In this document: piece by piece, positions 20,455 through 34,003 of the stretch
How positions within the stretch are numbered: position 1 is the first letter of the stretch
How the letters are laid out: every line of letters starts with the position of its first letter
Source of the DNA: Micropterix aruncella
Taxonomy: Eukaryota; Arthropoda; Insecta; Lepidoptera; Micropterigidae
Length of the DNA stretch: 64,000 nucleotides
NCBI GenBank assembly: GCA_944548615.1
Contig: OX155965.1
Coordinates: forward strand, 18,906,201 to 18,970,200
Direction of reading: 5' to 3'
The notes under the pieces: model-generated
What the model was told of the DNA's origin: nothing
Databases searched by the model: none
The model's input: the letters and a program-made list of their open reading frames with translations, nothing else
Made by a program: the position numbers and the translations under genes

Positions 20455-20760
20455 CTCTCTCAGTATTCACGCAAGGATTTGGAACGATATACCAGCAAAT
20501 ACAAAAAGAAAGTCGCCTTAGATGCTACCATCTTTCAAGACTCACCTTAAAGACTTTGTCTCTCCCCTCGTTAACCCCCCCCCCCCCCCTCCCCCTCCTT
20601 AATTTATTGGTCACAAGGTATTTTTATTTACCAAATTATTTGTTTAGGTTTAAAAAATGTAATTAATCTTTTTATGCACTCTTTATTTAATGCGCTACTA
20701 TACCACATGCTGCATATTATCAATTGGCAATAAACTCGCTATTATGTATTTTAAAAAAAG
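20455..20760 (+). mobile_element. LINE 3' terminus fragment
   Basis: One plus frame reads LSIHARIWNDIPANTKRKSP, stop, MLPSFKTHLKDFV. This is the usual ending of APE-type LINE RT ORFs (..A..WN.LP..I.....SFK..LK..L). It is followed by a C-rich tract (20575-20595) and an A-rich end near 20750-20810. Only the last 35-40 codons and the 3' UTR remain. Confidence 0.45.
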
Positions 20761-22166
20761 CAAAAAAATGATATGCAAAAAAAAATGCCTAAAAAAAATA
20801 TATTTTCTTAAATAGCTTAGTAAAAATACTACTCTAGGTAATAATGACATTTATAATTGATTTATCTCTCTTTCTATATGTTTTCTTTTTCATAACTATC
20901 GTTTGCCCTTTCTTTTAGTGTTAAGGCTATTTAATTAGTCTCACTCTATTTAACGGAATTCAGTGATCAGTTTTATTGCCGATTTTATAGTGAAAGTGAG
21001 ATAATTTTTTGAGGAACACATTTAATTTTGTGAGCAATTTAATACAACTTTAAATATTTTATTGTATTATTAGAGCCCTATCCACCCTAGAACTTCTTAG
21101 TCCCACTTAGGTGACAGATTCAAATAACCATGAGGTTAAGGTTTTGCAATGCGATTCCTGTTGTTTTTGTAGCCCAAAGCGATGATTTTTTAAAAATATT
21201 TCCTAATTAAATAAATAAATTTACTTAATTTTAGTCATAGAAGAAACTTCATGTATATAACCGTATCCCTACCCAATCAACTGTAAAAACAAAATTTCTT
21301 TGTCGCCTCCTGTTAGATTGAATGATATGCACTTATAAAATTTGCTAGCTAAGCCATCTAAATATAAATACATGATTAATTTTAAAAACGATTCATTTAA
21401 AACGATTTTAAAGTGTACGTTAAAGCTTAATAAATTCTCAATCGGATTAAAGCACAAAGTAAACACCTTTAAATCCTTTAATAAAATTAGCATTACCAAC
21501 AACCCTATTCAACTGTAAAATAAAGGGAGACCAAAAATATAGCGCAAACTTCTTCAACTTCTATATTGGATACATACAAAATGTAGGATGAAGGACGTCG
21601 CCGATAAACCCAACAATTTAGTATCAGCGGTAACTTTGTAATGACGTGTCGCTGATTGATCGTTTCAATAATGAACACCTCATGAATAGATGGGGGCGGT
21701 TATACGCGTATCTAAAGTTGTCGCGAGCGGTGATTCGGTTGGTTCAGTGGCGTAGGTTAATGGAGGTACAGCGTTCGATAACTTGTCTACTTATTATATT
21801 AATATAATTACTTTTAGAGCTGCAATTTTTTATTTTTTGACGTCTTCGGTGGAAAGAACAAAATTTACTTTGTATATAAATCGCCCTATAAACCTTTGGG
21901 TTATTATTCAAAAGTAGGTATGTCCTTTTTTTCATTCGATTTCTCAATAACAATACTACGTTAAAATATAACAGACAAAATACTATATAGCGGTTTATAT
22001 AAGCGGTATTTATATAGGTACTTATCGGTTTTATATAAATTTGTGCATATATATTTTTTCAATATTTATAAATAAAATAAATATGATAATATAGCGGACA
22101 TATCACGAACGTATGTATAAGTAGGGAGGTTAACCAAAAAAAATATTCACATGCCTTTTGTTGATT
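20761..22166. other. AT-rich gene-free stretch
   Basis: No gene or family-level repeat was recognised. Open frames at 21269-21502 and 21744-21953 (both -) have no familiar features. A GC-balanced patch lies at 21590-21760. Confidence 0.4.
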
Positions 22167-22925
<759 letters not shown>

Positions 22926-22999
22926 TGTATATTGTTATCAAAATACGGTAAACCAGTATAAAATTGTATTATATTAAAAAATATGTAAAGAAACATTGT

Positions 23000-24718
<1,719 letters not shown>

Positions 24719-25018
24719 TATTACTACGCTATATTACCTACCACTCGATGGCGCAGCGCTCTCAAACGCTTTTCAAACCTTTATTTAACAGTCAACTTCT
24801 TCAAATTTTCAAATAAAAAAAAGAACACAATATTTTTTTTCCAACTTTTTTTTTTACTATAATTATCAAAAGTTTTTTACTACATTGTACTGATTTACCC
24901 GTTTAAAAATATGCCCGTCTAGTAAAATCAACCCGTATGTACATTGTTTATCTTATCTATTAAGGAAAAGTTTGAGAACGTCTGAGCGCGCTGCGCCATT
25001 TAGCGGTAGGTAAAATAT
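24719..25018. mobile_element. MITE family P, first unit
   Basis: The left end atattacctaccactcgatg/gcgcagcgctctcaaacg is the imperfect reverse complement of the right end (cgtctgagcgcgctgcgcca, ttagcggtaggtaaaatat). This gives TIRs of 45-50 bp around a core of about 200 bp (tcaaacctttatttaacagt, tactgatttaccc). The unit abuts a second inverted unit that starts near 25038. No coding capacity. Confidence 0.65.
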
Positions 25019-25025
25019 CGGTAAT

Positions 25026-25235
25026 AAAAAATATTCGCGATATTTTACCTACCGCTAGATAGCGCATCGTGCTAATAACTTTTTATACCATTTTCAAAAT
25101 ACCTTTTTCTCATTTTTTTTTTTTTTTTTTTTGTGTCAAAAGTTGTATAGTTTGTCGTACCGATTCACCCACTACAAGGATGTCACTAATTAAAAACTCA
25201 CCTTTATATTCCATTTTTTTTCAAGTTTTTAAATG
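25026..25235. mobile_element. MITE family P, second unit running into the gap
   Basis: Starts gatattttacctaccgctag/atagcgcatcgtgctaataac and continues through 'cgtaccgattcacccactac' and aaggatgtcactaattaaaa to the N run. The same sequence is at 55062-55260. The right end is lost in the gap. Confidence 0.65.
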
Positions 25236-25435
25236 NNNNNNNNNNNNNNNNNNNNNNNNNNNNNNNNNNNNNNNNNNNNNNNNNNNNNNNNNNNNNNNNN
25301 NNNNNNNNNNNNNNNNNNNNNNNNNNNNNNNNNNNNNNNNNNNNNNNNNNNNNNNNNNNNNNNNNNNNNNNNNNNNNNNNNNNNNNNNNNNNNNNNNNNN
25401 NNNNNNNNNNNNNNNNNNNNNNNNNNNNNNNNNNN
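25236..25435. other. Assembly gap (200 N)
   Basis: Exactly 200 N, a conventional placeholder length, so the true distance is unknown. Open frames across it are meaningless. Confidence 0.99.
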
Positions 25436-25834
25436 GCGTTGACATCGTGACGTCTTCATCTCTGGAGCTCGGGCCCCTTGTTCGCTTTTCTAATATATTT
25501 CAATCAATAGCGCAATATAATCTGGTCGGGATTTAGCTGGATTACGTGGATCAAACGGAGCGCGTGTGCGACGGCCCTTAACACCCATAATATACCCACG
25601 ACACGCACTAAATTAAATCGACGCCCGTTCGTCACATTAGCAAACCCAAATGCGGTGAATATATTTAATTATAATCAAATATGTTTTAGATTTTAGCCAT
25701 CGCTTATACTCTCGAAAATTGCTATACACATTATCGTAAATCAGGACTATAAAATAAATTTCGCGACTAATATTTTTATCTATGTACAACTTGTGAAAAA
25801 ATCGGTTGTGTCACCCCATGATTTTCCCGACAAA
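25436..25834. other. GC-balanced then AT-rich DNA after the gap
   Basis: Positions 25436-25640 are GC-balanced and non-repetitive (ctggagctcgggccccttg). No gene was recognised. Confidence 0.4.
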
Positions 25835-26480
25835 TAGACAAAAACCACCCCCCCCCTCACGCGCTAAACTCCTCACCCCCCCCCCCCCCCATACCTCACC
25901 AAATCCCTCTCCAAACCCCGCCACCCGATAGTGAAAGTGTCTAGTGACCGTATTTTCGTATTTCCGTGGAAATAAAATGGTATTTTTCCAAAAATAATGT
26001 AGTATTTTCTTAAATACGGCTGTATTTATTTTACGTCCCTCGTATACAAGATATTCTAACAAACCACAATTTAAAAATTATTAGTGTAGTTTGTATATGG
26101 GATATTCCAACCAAAATTCTCAACGTTATTTCGGTCCAACAAGGCCATCTGTGTACTGAATTTCAAGTATCTAACTGCAATATTTCGATATTGAAGTATG
26201 ACTAGCGCTCCCTCTGGTGGACCGATTTTAACTACAATCTTTTCAACTCTTGCCATGACCGAATGATGCCTGCATGCCGAATTTCAGCTGATTCGGATGA
26301 ACCGCTTAGGCGCTATCGTGGAGAAATACACACAAACACACACACCCACCCACACACACACACAGACTCACAGACAGACTCAGTCTGGAATTGGCCCTAA
26401 TCGTCTCAGGGGGTGTCAAAATTGATATTTCAGTCTTCATCTCGTTTTTGTAGCGCATTCACAATACTTTCCATGTATGT
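25835..26480 (+). repeat. Dispersed repeat family T (poly-C head, CA-rich tail)
   Basis: The order is: C runs with cacgcgctaaactcctca (25840-25925), atagtgaaagtgtctagtga, gtatttccgtgg, 'gatattc' blocks, ttcggtcca.caaggc, cttgccatgaccgaatgatg, cctgcatgcc, aatttcagctgattcggatg, a (CA)n run (26325-26365), gtctggaattgg, taatcgtctc and tcttcatctc. The same order is at 52885-53580, a reverse-oriented part at 31093-31320 and a small inverted fragment at 26920-26946. The 'aatttcagctcaatcggatgaa' phrase is typical of 3' ends of non-LTR elements. Confidence 0.75.
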
Positions 26481-26919
26481 GCTGGGAAAGTAAAAGTAAT
26501 GTTTTACGTATGTAACTTGTGAAGAAATGGTTCCAATTTCATTTTTCGATCGTAGCGAGGTTACTATTTCAATCTTCTGTCCCAGGATCGGGTTTGTTCC
26601 GTTGTTTGGCTTTTACTCGCACCACAGAAGGGCATACTGGCTCCTTTCTTCGCATGGTTGTCAGCATTTCCATTATTCCTTGCACCCTTCGGGCCCTGGC
26701 ACCCACATCAGAGTTACTATTTTGCAGGTATTTTCCTATGTAATCGGAGTTTTTTCACACTGGTTTATTTAAACGAGGATAACGTCTGTTTGACTTGGAA
26801 TTTCAAATTCAAATGTTTTTTAAATCTAAGCCTAACCTGTTCTTTTTTCAAAAAAATACATTTTGCTTTCCCAGCCTACCAACCGACGAGAAGGGAAAGT
26901 TTTTTAAAGAAAATTGAGC
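26481..26919. other. Unassigned stretch before LINE fragment
   Basis: Open frames run through here in two plus frames (26519-26743, 26527-26772) and continue in 26658-27221. No domain was recognised before 26947, so I regard the upstream openness as incidental or as diverged element sequence. Confidence 0.35.
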
Positions 26920-27440
26920 TGAAATCTGGCATGCAGGCATCATTTGATGCGAATGAAAAACTACTCGATAAGCTAGATAGGATTCAAAACGCGTGTATTC
27001 GCTTTGTTTATTCCCTGATGAACTTTGAACACATATCAAACTTTCGCAGGCAAATAGAGTGGCTTCCCATTAGACGATGTCGGTATTTTCACATACTCGT
27101 CCTACTCTTCCGCCTACTACGGTCAAACTGTCCTACTTATTTGTATAATCTCTTCACTGCGCTTTCATCCCATGGCCTTCCATTGCGCTCTCAGGAAAAT
27201 CTATTACTGGCTATACCTTAGCATTCATCAACTTTCATGTCTAGGTCTTTCGCAGTGCAGGCGGCCCGGCTCTGGAATTCCGTGCCTTTACCGATAAGAC
27301 AACTTTAAAACCTGAGCGGGCTTAAAAATCGTTAAAGAGACATTTACTCAACTCATGAATGAATACCCCCCTCCCCTCCCGTCTCCTTAGCTTGTCCCTA
27401 TATTCCACTCCTTCCTACAATATCGAGTTGGCATACGTCA
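26920..27440 (+). pseudogene. 5'-truncated LINE, C-terminal RT-ORF fragment
   Basis: From about 26947 the plus frame reads LLDKLDRIQNACIRFVYSLM, then RRQIEWLPIRRCRYFHILVL and SSHGLPLRSQENLLLAIP. After a shift near 27222 it continues HSSTFMSRSFAVQAARLWNS and VPLPIRQL. The L..IQN.CIRF...L....H....R....WLPI..RR..H...LL and the A.RLWNS.P ending are typical of the RT C-terminus in CR1/Jockey-group elements. Positions 26920-26946 are a small inverted piece of repeat T. The 3' UTR meets the minus-strand LINE at about 27440, tail to tail. Confidence 0.7.
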
Positions 27441-27626
27441 CTAATCATAATCATAATCATAATCATAATCATAAGTTTTTTATTCAAAATAGTACGAAAT
27501 CGTAACTTTTTGACGTCAATAATGCATAGGTACAAACATACATAAATGATAAAAAATTAAGATATTGTGACATTATAACAAATTATTGTGATATATAACG
27601 TGATATTAATAATCGAGGTAACCATT

Positions 27627-29300
27627 TTATTTCCAAGGGTCTTTGTCGTCTAGATAATCATTTATTTTATAGTAGCCCTTTGAGTACAGCTTCTTCTTAA
27701 TAAATGACTTAAATTGTATCACAGATAAATTTTGCATTTTTACTGGGACTTTATTGTAGAAGCGTATACATTGCCCTTTGAATGATTTTGTGGTTTTGGA
27801 GAGTCGACTTTTATGGTCAGCAAGTTTATTTTTATTTCTAGTATTGACACCATGCCTATCAGAGTTTTTTAAAAACAGTTCTTTATTTGTATGCACATAC
27901 ATTAAGTTTTCATAGATGTAATGAGATGCAAGTGTCAAAATATTGATTTCTTTAAATTTTCCGCGTAACGACTGTCTAGCACCCAATTTATAAATAGCGC
28001 GGATGGCTCGTTTCTGTAGAATAAATATTTTATCAGCGTCAGCAGCATGACCCCACAGCAAGATGCCATACGACATCAAGCTGTGAAAATAGCTGAAGTA
28101 AACCAGCCTCGCGGTGTCTATATCTGTTAAATTACGAATTTTTTTTACAGCGTATGCCGCAGAACTTAGCCTGTCGGCCAATTTCTTAATGTGTGGGCCC
28201 CAATGTAGCTTTTTATCTAAAGTGATACCAAGGAATACAGTGGAATCGACCAGTTCTAGGCGCTCATTTTTTATTATAATATTTGGCCCTATTTGCTTTA
28301 CGTTTGGAAGTGAGAATTTTATATATTTTGTTTTCTTTTCATTTAGTAGCAGATTGTTTGCTGTGAACCATTCCACAACATTCGAGATAGAATCATTCAC
28401 ATCGTCATAATTATTTTGTTGTCTACCTACTTTGAATAGCAAAGAGGTATCATCTGCGAATAAAACTATCTCACAATTTGGTTTTACTGTGTAAGGTAAA
28501 TCATTTATATAAATAAGAAAAAGGAACGGTCCAAGTATTGAACCTTGCGGTACTCCCATGTATACTAACGAGCCGGATGATCTCTCTCCGCCAACATCAA
28601 CCTTCTGAACCCTATCATTTAAATAGTTTTTAAGAAGGGCTAATGAGCTACCTGTAATGCCGTAGTGTTCAAGTTTCCTAACCAATGTGTCGTGCTGTAC
28701 GCAGTCAAAGGCCTTGGAAAGGTCACAAAATATGCCTACTACATCTCGTGACTCCTCCCAGGCATTAAAAATTTCATGAATAAGCTCAACACCTGCATCG
28801 GTTGTTGAACGACCCCGTGTGAAACCAAATTGTTTCTTGTGCATTAATTTATATGTGTGGAAATGAATGAGTAGCTGGTTTAACATAATTTTTTCAAACA
28901 GCTTACTAAGAGTCGGCAGTATCGATACAGGTCTGAAGTTAGTAGGGTCGGTTTTACTACCGCTTTTAAATAATGGTACTATTTTACTGTGTTTCATAAG
29001 ATTAGGAAATACGCCAGTCTCAATACATCTGTTAAAAAGAGCTGATAAATGGGGGGCCATTGAATATATTACAGAACTAATAATTTTAACAGAGAGTCCG
29101 TCCAGGTCGAGTGTCTTTTTCAAATGTAAATTTTTGAATGTTTCAATAATTTCTATGGGATAGATCGACTTAAAACTAAAGTCTACATCACATCTATGAA
29201 CGTTCTGTATGAGCAAAGATTCAGCCACTATAGAAGATGAGTTGAGCGTCTTGGTAGTTGAAACTGGAATATCTGCAAAAAACGATTCAAATGCAAGCCA
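27627..29300 (-). CDS. Non-LTR retrotransposon reverse transcriptase
   Basis: Copies element RNA into DNA at the nicked target. Numbering from the methionine at 29228 (533 codons), the RT boxes are all present: KIVPLFKSG (82-90), FRPVSILPTLSKLFE (98-112), QFGFTRGRST (133-142), DLSKAFD (169-175), GVPQGSILGP (225-234) and the catalytic FADD (257-260). Then come LLLNEKKTKY, VFLGITLDKKLHW, and the C-terminal LQKRAIRAIY and FYNKVPVKMQ. No catalytic box is damaged. The frame is open upstream of that methionine (FESFFADIPVSTTK), so translation in the intact element would enter from the linker. In this copy a frameshift near 29297 separates it from the endonuclease. Codon use is AT-rich like the surroundings. 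Confidence 0.9.
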   Translation of the reverse strand, partial: WLAFESFFADIPVSTTKTLNSSSIVAESLLIQNVHRCDVDFSFKSIYPIEIIETFKNLHLKKTLDLDGLSVKIISSVIYSMAPHLSALFNRCIETGVFPNLMKHSKIVPLFKSGSKTDPTNFRPVSILPTLSKLFEKIMLNQLLIHFHTYKLMHKKQFGFTRGRSTTDAGVELIHEIFNAWEESRDVVGIFCDLSKAFDCVQHDTLVRKLEHYGITGSSLALLKNYLNDRVQKVDVGGERSSGSLVYMGVPQGSILGPFLFLIYINDLPYTVKPNCEIVLFADDTSLLFKVGRQQNNYDDVNDSISNVVEWFTANNLLLNEKKTKYIKFSLPNVKQIGPNIIIKNERLELVDSTVFLGITLDKKLHWGPHIKKLADRLSSAAYAVKKIRNLTDIDTARLVYFSYFHSLMSYGILLWGHAADADKIFILQKRAIRAIYKLGARQSLRGKFKEINILTLASHYIYENLMYVHTNKELFLKNSDRHGVNTRNKNKLADHKSRLSKTTKSFKGQCIRFYNKVPVKMQNLSVIQFKSFIKKKLYSKGYYKINDYLDDKDPWK

Positions 29301-30588
29301 CTTCTCTATGACTGGTAATGAGCTTATCTTTAATTAACAATTGAAATTGAAGGTCACGAGATTTGGATTTTCCAGTTTCTTTGTTGATAATTTGCCAAGT
29401 CGTTTTTACGACATCTGTACTGTTTATAATTTTATTATTAATAAACTTTGATTTTGCAATAGCACAATCTCTTTTAAAACATTTTGAGACGTTTTTGACA
29501 TATTTGGCAAATTCGTTACTTTTATTAAACGATTTCTCTGCATATAAATCAAAAAGTTTATTCCTATTTCTATATATTTCAGGCGTCGCCCAATCACTGA
29601 ATATAAGAGTATTTGCAATTTTTTTGGTCTTAGTCTTAAATATTCTACTGCATTCTGATTGTATTACATCAAACAAAGAGTTATAATATCGGTTTGGGTC
29701 TTCATCATAGTCAACTTCTACTAATCGCGAACATACATTATCTCTAAACTGTGTAAGCCGAGTATCATTGACGGGAGTACATTTAATTTATTTTTGTATC
29801 ATATTTTTGTTCCTAATGTCTTTCAATATAACTAATTGGCCTAAGTGGTCAGAATCTATCTTATTCAGTGTCGATTTATGAACTGGTTCAATATTTGTGA
29901 AAATGTTGTCAATACAAGTTGAGGATTCTGAGGTAATTCTCGTGGGTTCTAAGAAAAGATTCACAAGATTATAGCATAGAAAAAAAGATTTAAGCCTACT
30001 ACTAGTTGTAGTATTTTCTAATAAATTGATATTAAAATCACCACAAACCATAACATCTTTATTTTTATTATTGGTAATTTTATATAGTGCTTCATCCATG
30101 ACCTGCTCAAAACGGTCAAATGATGAGTTTGGGGGTCTGTATACGCTTAAAACAATAAGCCGCTCCAGCTCCACACAAGCTATATCAATGGTCTGCTCTA
30201 CAGAGAGGCCCACAATATCAGCGCGGTCCTTGAATTTTAAAGAATTACGAACAATAATTAATGAACCGCCACGTATTGCATTCCCCCTGCAGAACGAACT
30301 TGCCACTTTGTGATTTTTGAAACCAAACATAAGCTGATGATATTGAAGCCAATGTTCTGTTAAAATTACATCAATTTTGTCACAGTCTAGGAAAAGCTCC
30401 AATTCCAAATCTTTACTACTCAATCCTTGAATATTTTGATGTACCAAGCTAATACAATTTTTATAAGATAAATTACTACTGTCGTTTGTTTGGTAACAAG
30501 GTTTTATACAATTTTTGATATTATCACTTAATTTACTTATTTTCTTTGTATCACTACATAATTTGTTAATATTATTGCCATATGTCAA
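29297..30588 (-). pseudogene. APE endonuclease and linker of the same LINE, stop-interrupted
   Basis: This domain nicks target DNA to prime reverse transcription. Numbering from 30588: HQNIQGL (50-56), TEHWL (77-81, catalytic Glu), SVYRPPN (148-154), GDFNIN (183-188), CIDNIFTN (225-232) and SDH (246-248). That is the full APE-type motif set. The first codon here is TTG, with an in-frame stop about 21 codons upstream, so the true start is uncertain. The frame stops at TAA (29788-29790) and resumes directly as KCTPVNDTRLTQFRDNVCSR, then LFDVIQSECSRIFKTKTK, until the shift near 29297. The stop looks like a single-base lesion. Confidence 0.8.
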
Positions 30589-30600
30589 ATGGTGGCCAGA

Positions 30601-31092
30601 GTATAGCTCTATTGTCTTATAATTTAGTTTAAATTAAATGTCAACGTATTAATGGAATTAATAATAGAATAACAAAGCAATTCTGCTAAGTGTCTGGTGT
30701 AAAATGATTGTAAATAATACATATTATTTTTCGTCAGAATAAAGTTTTTGCTAATGAAAACATTAGTATCAAACATTAATAATTTACGTTCATGACGACA
30801 TGTTAGTGTGTGCAACGTAGAATTTAAATTATATCTAATATTGTTTTCGCCATCACTATGGCTTTGACTGAAAGGAAAAGTAAACAAAATCACTGTTTTA
30901 TATTTTATACTATGATGACTATTATGTAAGTGTATTTATTTATTACTTGTGAATGAATTTGGCCACATAAACCTTTAGTCACAATAACCCTGGCGGTATG
31001 GTCGTAAGATATTGACACTTGGCAATAGGCCCACCACATTGTACTCGTATGTGTGTGCAATAAAGCTTTTCAAACAAACAAACAAACAAACA
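30601..31092. other. Possible LINE 5' region, then an unrelated retroelement tail
   Basis: 30601-30930 could be 5' sequence of the minus-strand LINE. The minus frame 30624-30893 has no CCHC or esterase signature, so I do not call it ORF1. 30950-31092 reads on the plus strand as a retroelement 3' end: ggccacataaacctttagtc, cctggcggtatggtcgtaag, gcaataaagcttttcaaaca, then (ACAA)n at 31073-31092. Confidence 0.45.
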
Positions 31093-31320
31093 TTTGGTCA
31101 TAGCAAGAGTTGAAAAGGTTGTGGTTGAAATCGTTCCACCAGGGGATGCACTAGTCATATTTTAATCTCGAAATATTTGACTTAAAGACTTGAAATTTGT
31201 TACACAGATTCCTTATCGGACCAAAACCACATTGTGAAATTTTGGTTAGAATATCTCATATATAAGATACCCTATTATTTTCTTAATTCCACCAAACTTT
31301 TTTAACAAATATTAATGCCA
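31093..31320 (-). repeat. Repeat family T, partial inverted copy
   Basis: Read on the minus strand it matches 26050-26260: tatgagatattctaaccaaa, ttttggtccgataaggaat, ctagtgcatcccctggtgg and cttttcaactcttgc. The poly-C head and CA tail are missing. It abuts the (ACAA)n tail of the preceding fragment. Confidence 0.65.
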
Positions 31321-32689
31321 TCTGTTGGCGCTTGTCTTAACCCCGTCCTAAGCCGAGAAACTAACCGCGCCGCCCGGCCCGAGGGAGTTGTAACGGAACT
31401 TAACTGGGTTCGTCCGCCGGTCGAGAAAGGGCACTAATCGATTTTATTTAAAAAATATATATATTGAGATGAAATCACTCCTTGTCTACTTGTCGGGAGA
31501 GTCTTGGGGTGACTAACTGATTTTTTCTTTTTCAATCGCTATATAAGTACTATAAGTATTATAAGTACTGGGATACTTTCGTGTGTACGATAGTGGAAAT
31601 GTTGAAAATGTTTTTATTTTCGAATATGAGGTCCTTTGCTCTTGTTATCCCTTACAAAATATTGAGATCAAGAACAAAAGTTAACGCAATTCCATTGTAC
31701 TCGTATACTATGAGGAACTATATCAAACAATGATGAAAACGCTCGTGATTACAAAACGATCCTGGTCAATCGCTCTTCACCGCTGCTTCTGCACGACATG
31801 GCTCGACCACACACATCGGAGCAAACAGTGGCCGTATTCGACTTCCTTTTTTCGGCATTTGGACTATTTTTCACAGAGAAAAAAATAACTCCCAAGAGGC
31901 AGTAAAAATGCCATAATAAAACTGCCTAATAATAAATTTATCGATCCTTGTACATGAGATCAACTCGTTTATTTTGCTATATAAAAGGGAAACTTCATAG
32001 GGAAGGACCGAATAAAATTATTTTATATATATATTTCTACAAAATAACAAAATTTCACAGTTTTGCCAAGCGACCATTTCACAGTTTCCCAAATTATTTG
32101 TCGGATGATACGATTGATACGATTATACAAACATATAATACAAACTCACCCGAGATTTATTCGTAGTTCAATAAAGCGTTTATGTGTGTCAACATGGCAT
32201 GCGATTGTTCGCTGCAGTCGTGCATCAATAGGGGCACCCCCTACCGTTTTATATGGCACTTATTGAACGCCGTCACAGTCTAAATGACACCGGTTAATTT
32301 GTGCGCCATTTGTAGGTACGATACGATACGATACGGATATGCACGATAGCTCCCCAAGTATCCCTGTGTCTAACATTGACACAAGATTTAGCGCCTCAAG
32401 ATTAGGCATTTTCTCCGTCAGTTTTTCCTACAATTATGATGTATTTACATTCTATTTTTGTATATACGTGCAGTAACTACAGATGATAAATAACTCTGTA
32501 CATGTTATTGAGCAAAAAAAACTAAAAAATATTTTATTGGAAACCTTCTTCCAAAAATCACAAAAAATCTATATTAATTGCATTGATTTCAAATGTGAAT
32601 ATTTAGAAATATTTTTATCACATCAAGCTATCTCCATTGAGACGTAGAAACTGTACTAAGAGGTCAATCCTGAAACGATATATACAATT
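31321..32689. other. Gene-free DNA
   Basis: A small GC-rich block lies at 31330-31435 (cgccgcccggcccgaggg). There is a (TACGA)n run near 32315-32335. Overlapping plus frames at 31948-32166 and 32063-32266 have no recognised features. Confidence 0.4.
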
Positions 32690-33460
32690 ACACATAAAAG
32701 GACATACTGTCGTCAAAGCACGGCTAAATAACAACCTACTGACTCTTAATAACCCTAAAACTAAATACATGACGTTTTAAATAAAGAAAACTAAGGTCAA
32801 GTAAATTCCGGCCAAATTAAAAATCCATACATGCAATACCATCGCTGGTGGCAATAATACGACAAAACCGACGTACAATAATACGACAATACACTAAAAA
32901 GGGAAGAACATATTAGGTGCACTGTAACAAAAGTGAGGAAACGTTCACATTTAAGTTATTACACACACATTTAAGTTATTAAGAAATACCGTATCCAAAG
33001 ATTTAGTAAGAAATATACATTTTGCAATGGCGCATTTACTAGCATATACAATTTACTAGCGAATAATCGAATTATTCGCTAATATCGATTATTCGAAATA
33101 TCGAATTATTGCTTGGGGTGGAGCTTCGCAGCTTGATCTTGTCCTTGAGGTCCAAAAGGCGATATAAAGTGTAATTAAGAGAATGCCCTTTCGGTATACT
33201 TCTGAGAGCTTGTACAAGGCATATGCTGTGTTAGGAGCTATACCTCAGATATAAGCTAAGGTACTCCTACTGTACTATTATTATTATAAGAATCATCATA
33301 TGTATTCGACACTATAAAGTTACATGAAATGGACAGCATATATGTAGAGAACAAGTTTTGCACAGAAACACTTTTCCTACATTGCTAGAGTATTGCTTAA
33401 CTGCAGGACTGAGATCTAGGAGGAATCACGGAATAAAGAAAACCTAACAAAGCCAGTTTT
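32690..33460 (+). pseudogene. LINE reverse transcriptase 3' relic
   Basis: Broken plus-strand pieces read in order: VKARLNNNLLTLNNPKTKYM followed by TF and KLKIHTCN (about 32715-32845); IIAWGGASQLDLVLEVQKAI and KRMPFRYTSESLYKAYAVLG (33100-33235); and RSRRNHGIKKT (33412-33445). This is the usual order after the FADD box in APE-type LINEs: (W)L..N.L.LN..KTK.M.F, the AWGGA box, K.PFRY.S..LY, then the C-terminal N/TR.R. At least six stops or shifts and internal insertions kill it. It resembles the relic at 62900-63704. Confidence 0.65.
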
Positions 33461-34003
33461 GACTTAATGAATATTAAACTGGTTTTATAAAAATACAAAT
33501 TTATGCACAAATGGCGGACTATAAAATCTTATCTTACAGTCAACCATTGCATTGCCAGATACAAATGCTTATAACATGTATAATAAAATAACGCACGAAT
33601 TTTCAAATCTATCTTGTAATATTTATTTACATTATTATCTGAAACCGACATTTCTACTCATATATATGTACTTTAGAGACGTACTCTCTGGTTTTCTTAT
33701 TCTTTTATTTAAATAAAACGCAAGAACGTCTATAGTATTACGACATTTTGGTCTCCAACAGTTCGGTCGAATAAACAAATAAATAAATAAACAATAGTAT
33801 AACATATTCTTATATACACAATATTATATAATATACCGTAAGAAATCTTTTTTGAAAAAAAAATATAGTTTGGATAAATTTTAAATTCTTGTTTCACACC
33901 GTGAATTTAACAAGTTTGATTTTTTTATTGCGAATATGGAGAACCTTTCGACATAGCGAGTAATTTGCTACTTTTTACTGATATTTTTAATTGGATTGTT
34001 TCT
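33461..34003. other. AT-rich spacer
   Basis: Nothing recognised. Confidence 0.4.

Larger units (their letters stand above)
27442..30600 (-). mobile_element. Near-complete APE-type non-LTR retrotransposon
   Basis: On the minus strand the order is endonuclease (30588 to 29791), linker (29787 to about 29297), reverse transcriptase (about 29300 to 27627), a 3' UTR of about 150 bp, and a microsatellite tail of (ATGATT)n at 27442-27475. A simple-repeat tail rather than poly-A fits the CR1 group better than Jockey, but I leave it as CR1/Jockey group. Only one in-frame stop (29788-29790) and one frameshift (near 29297) separate it from an intact second ORF. No ORF1 and no target duplication could be identified; the 5' end may be truncated. 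Confidence 0.85.

Noticed and set aside
25221..25536. Open frames spanning runs of X at 25.2 kb and 51.9 kb
   Set aside because: They run through 200-N assembly gaps, so they carry no information.
30624..30893. Minus frame upstream of the LINE endonuclease as a possible ORF1
   Set aside because: It lacks zinc-knuckle, RRM or esterase-type signatures and is AT-rich low-complexity sequence.
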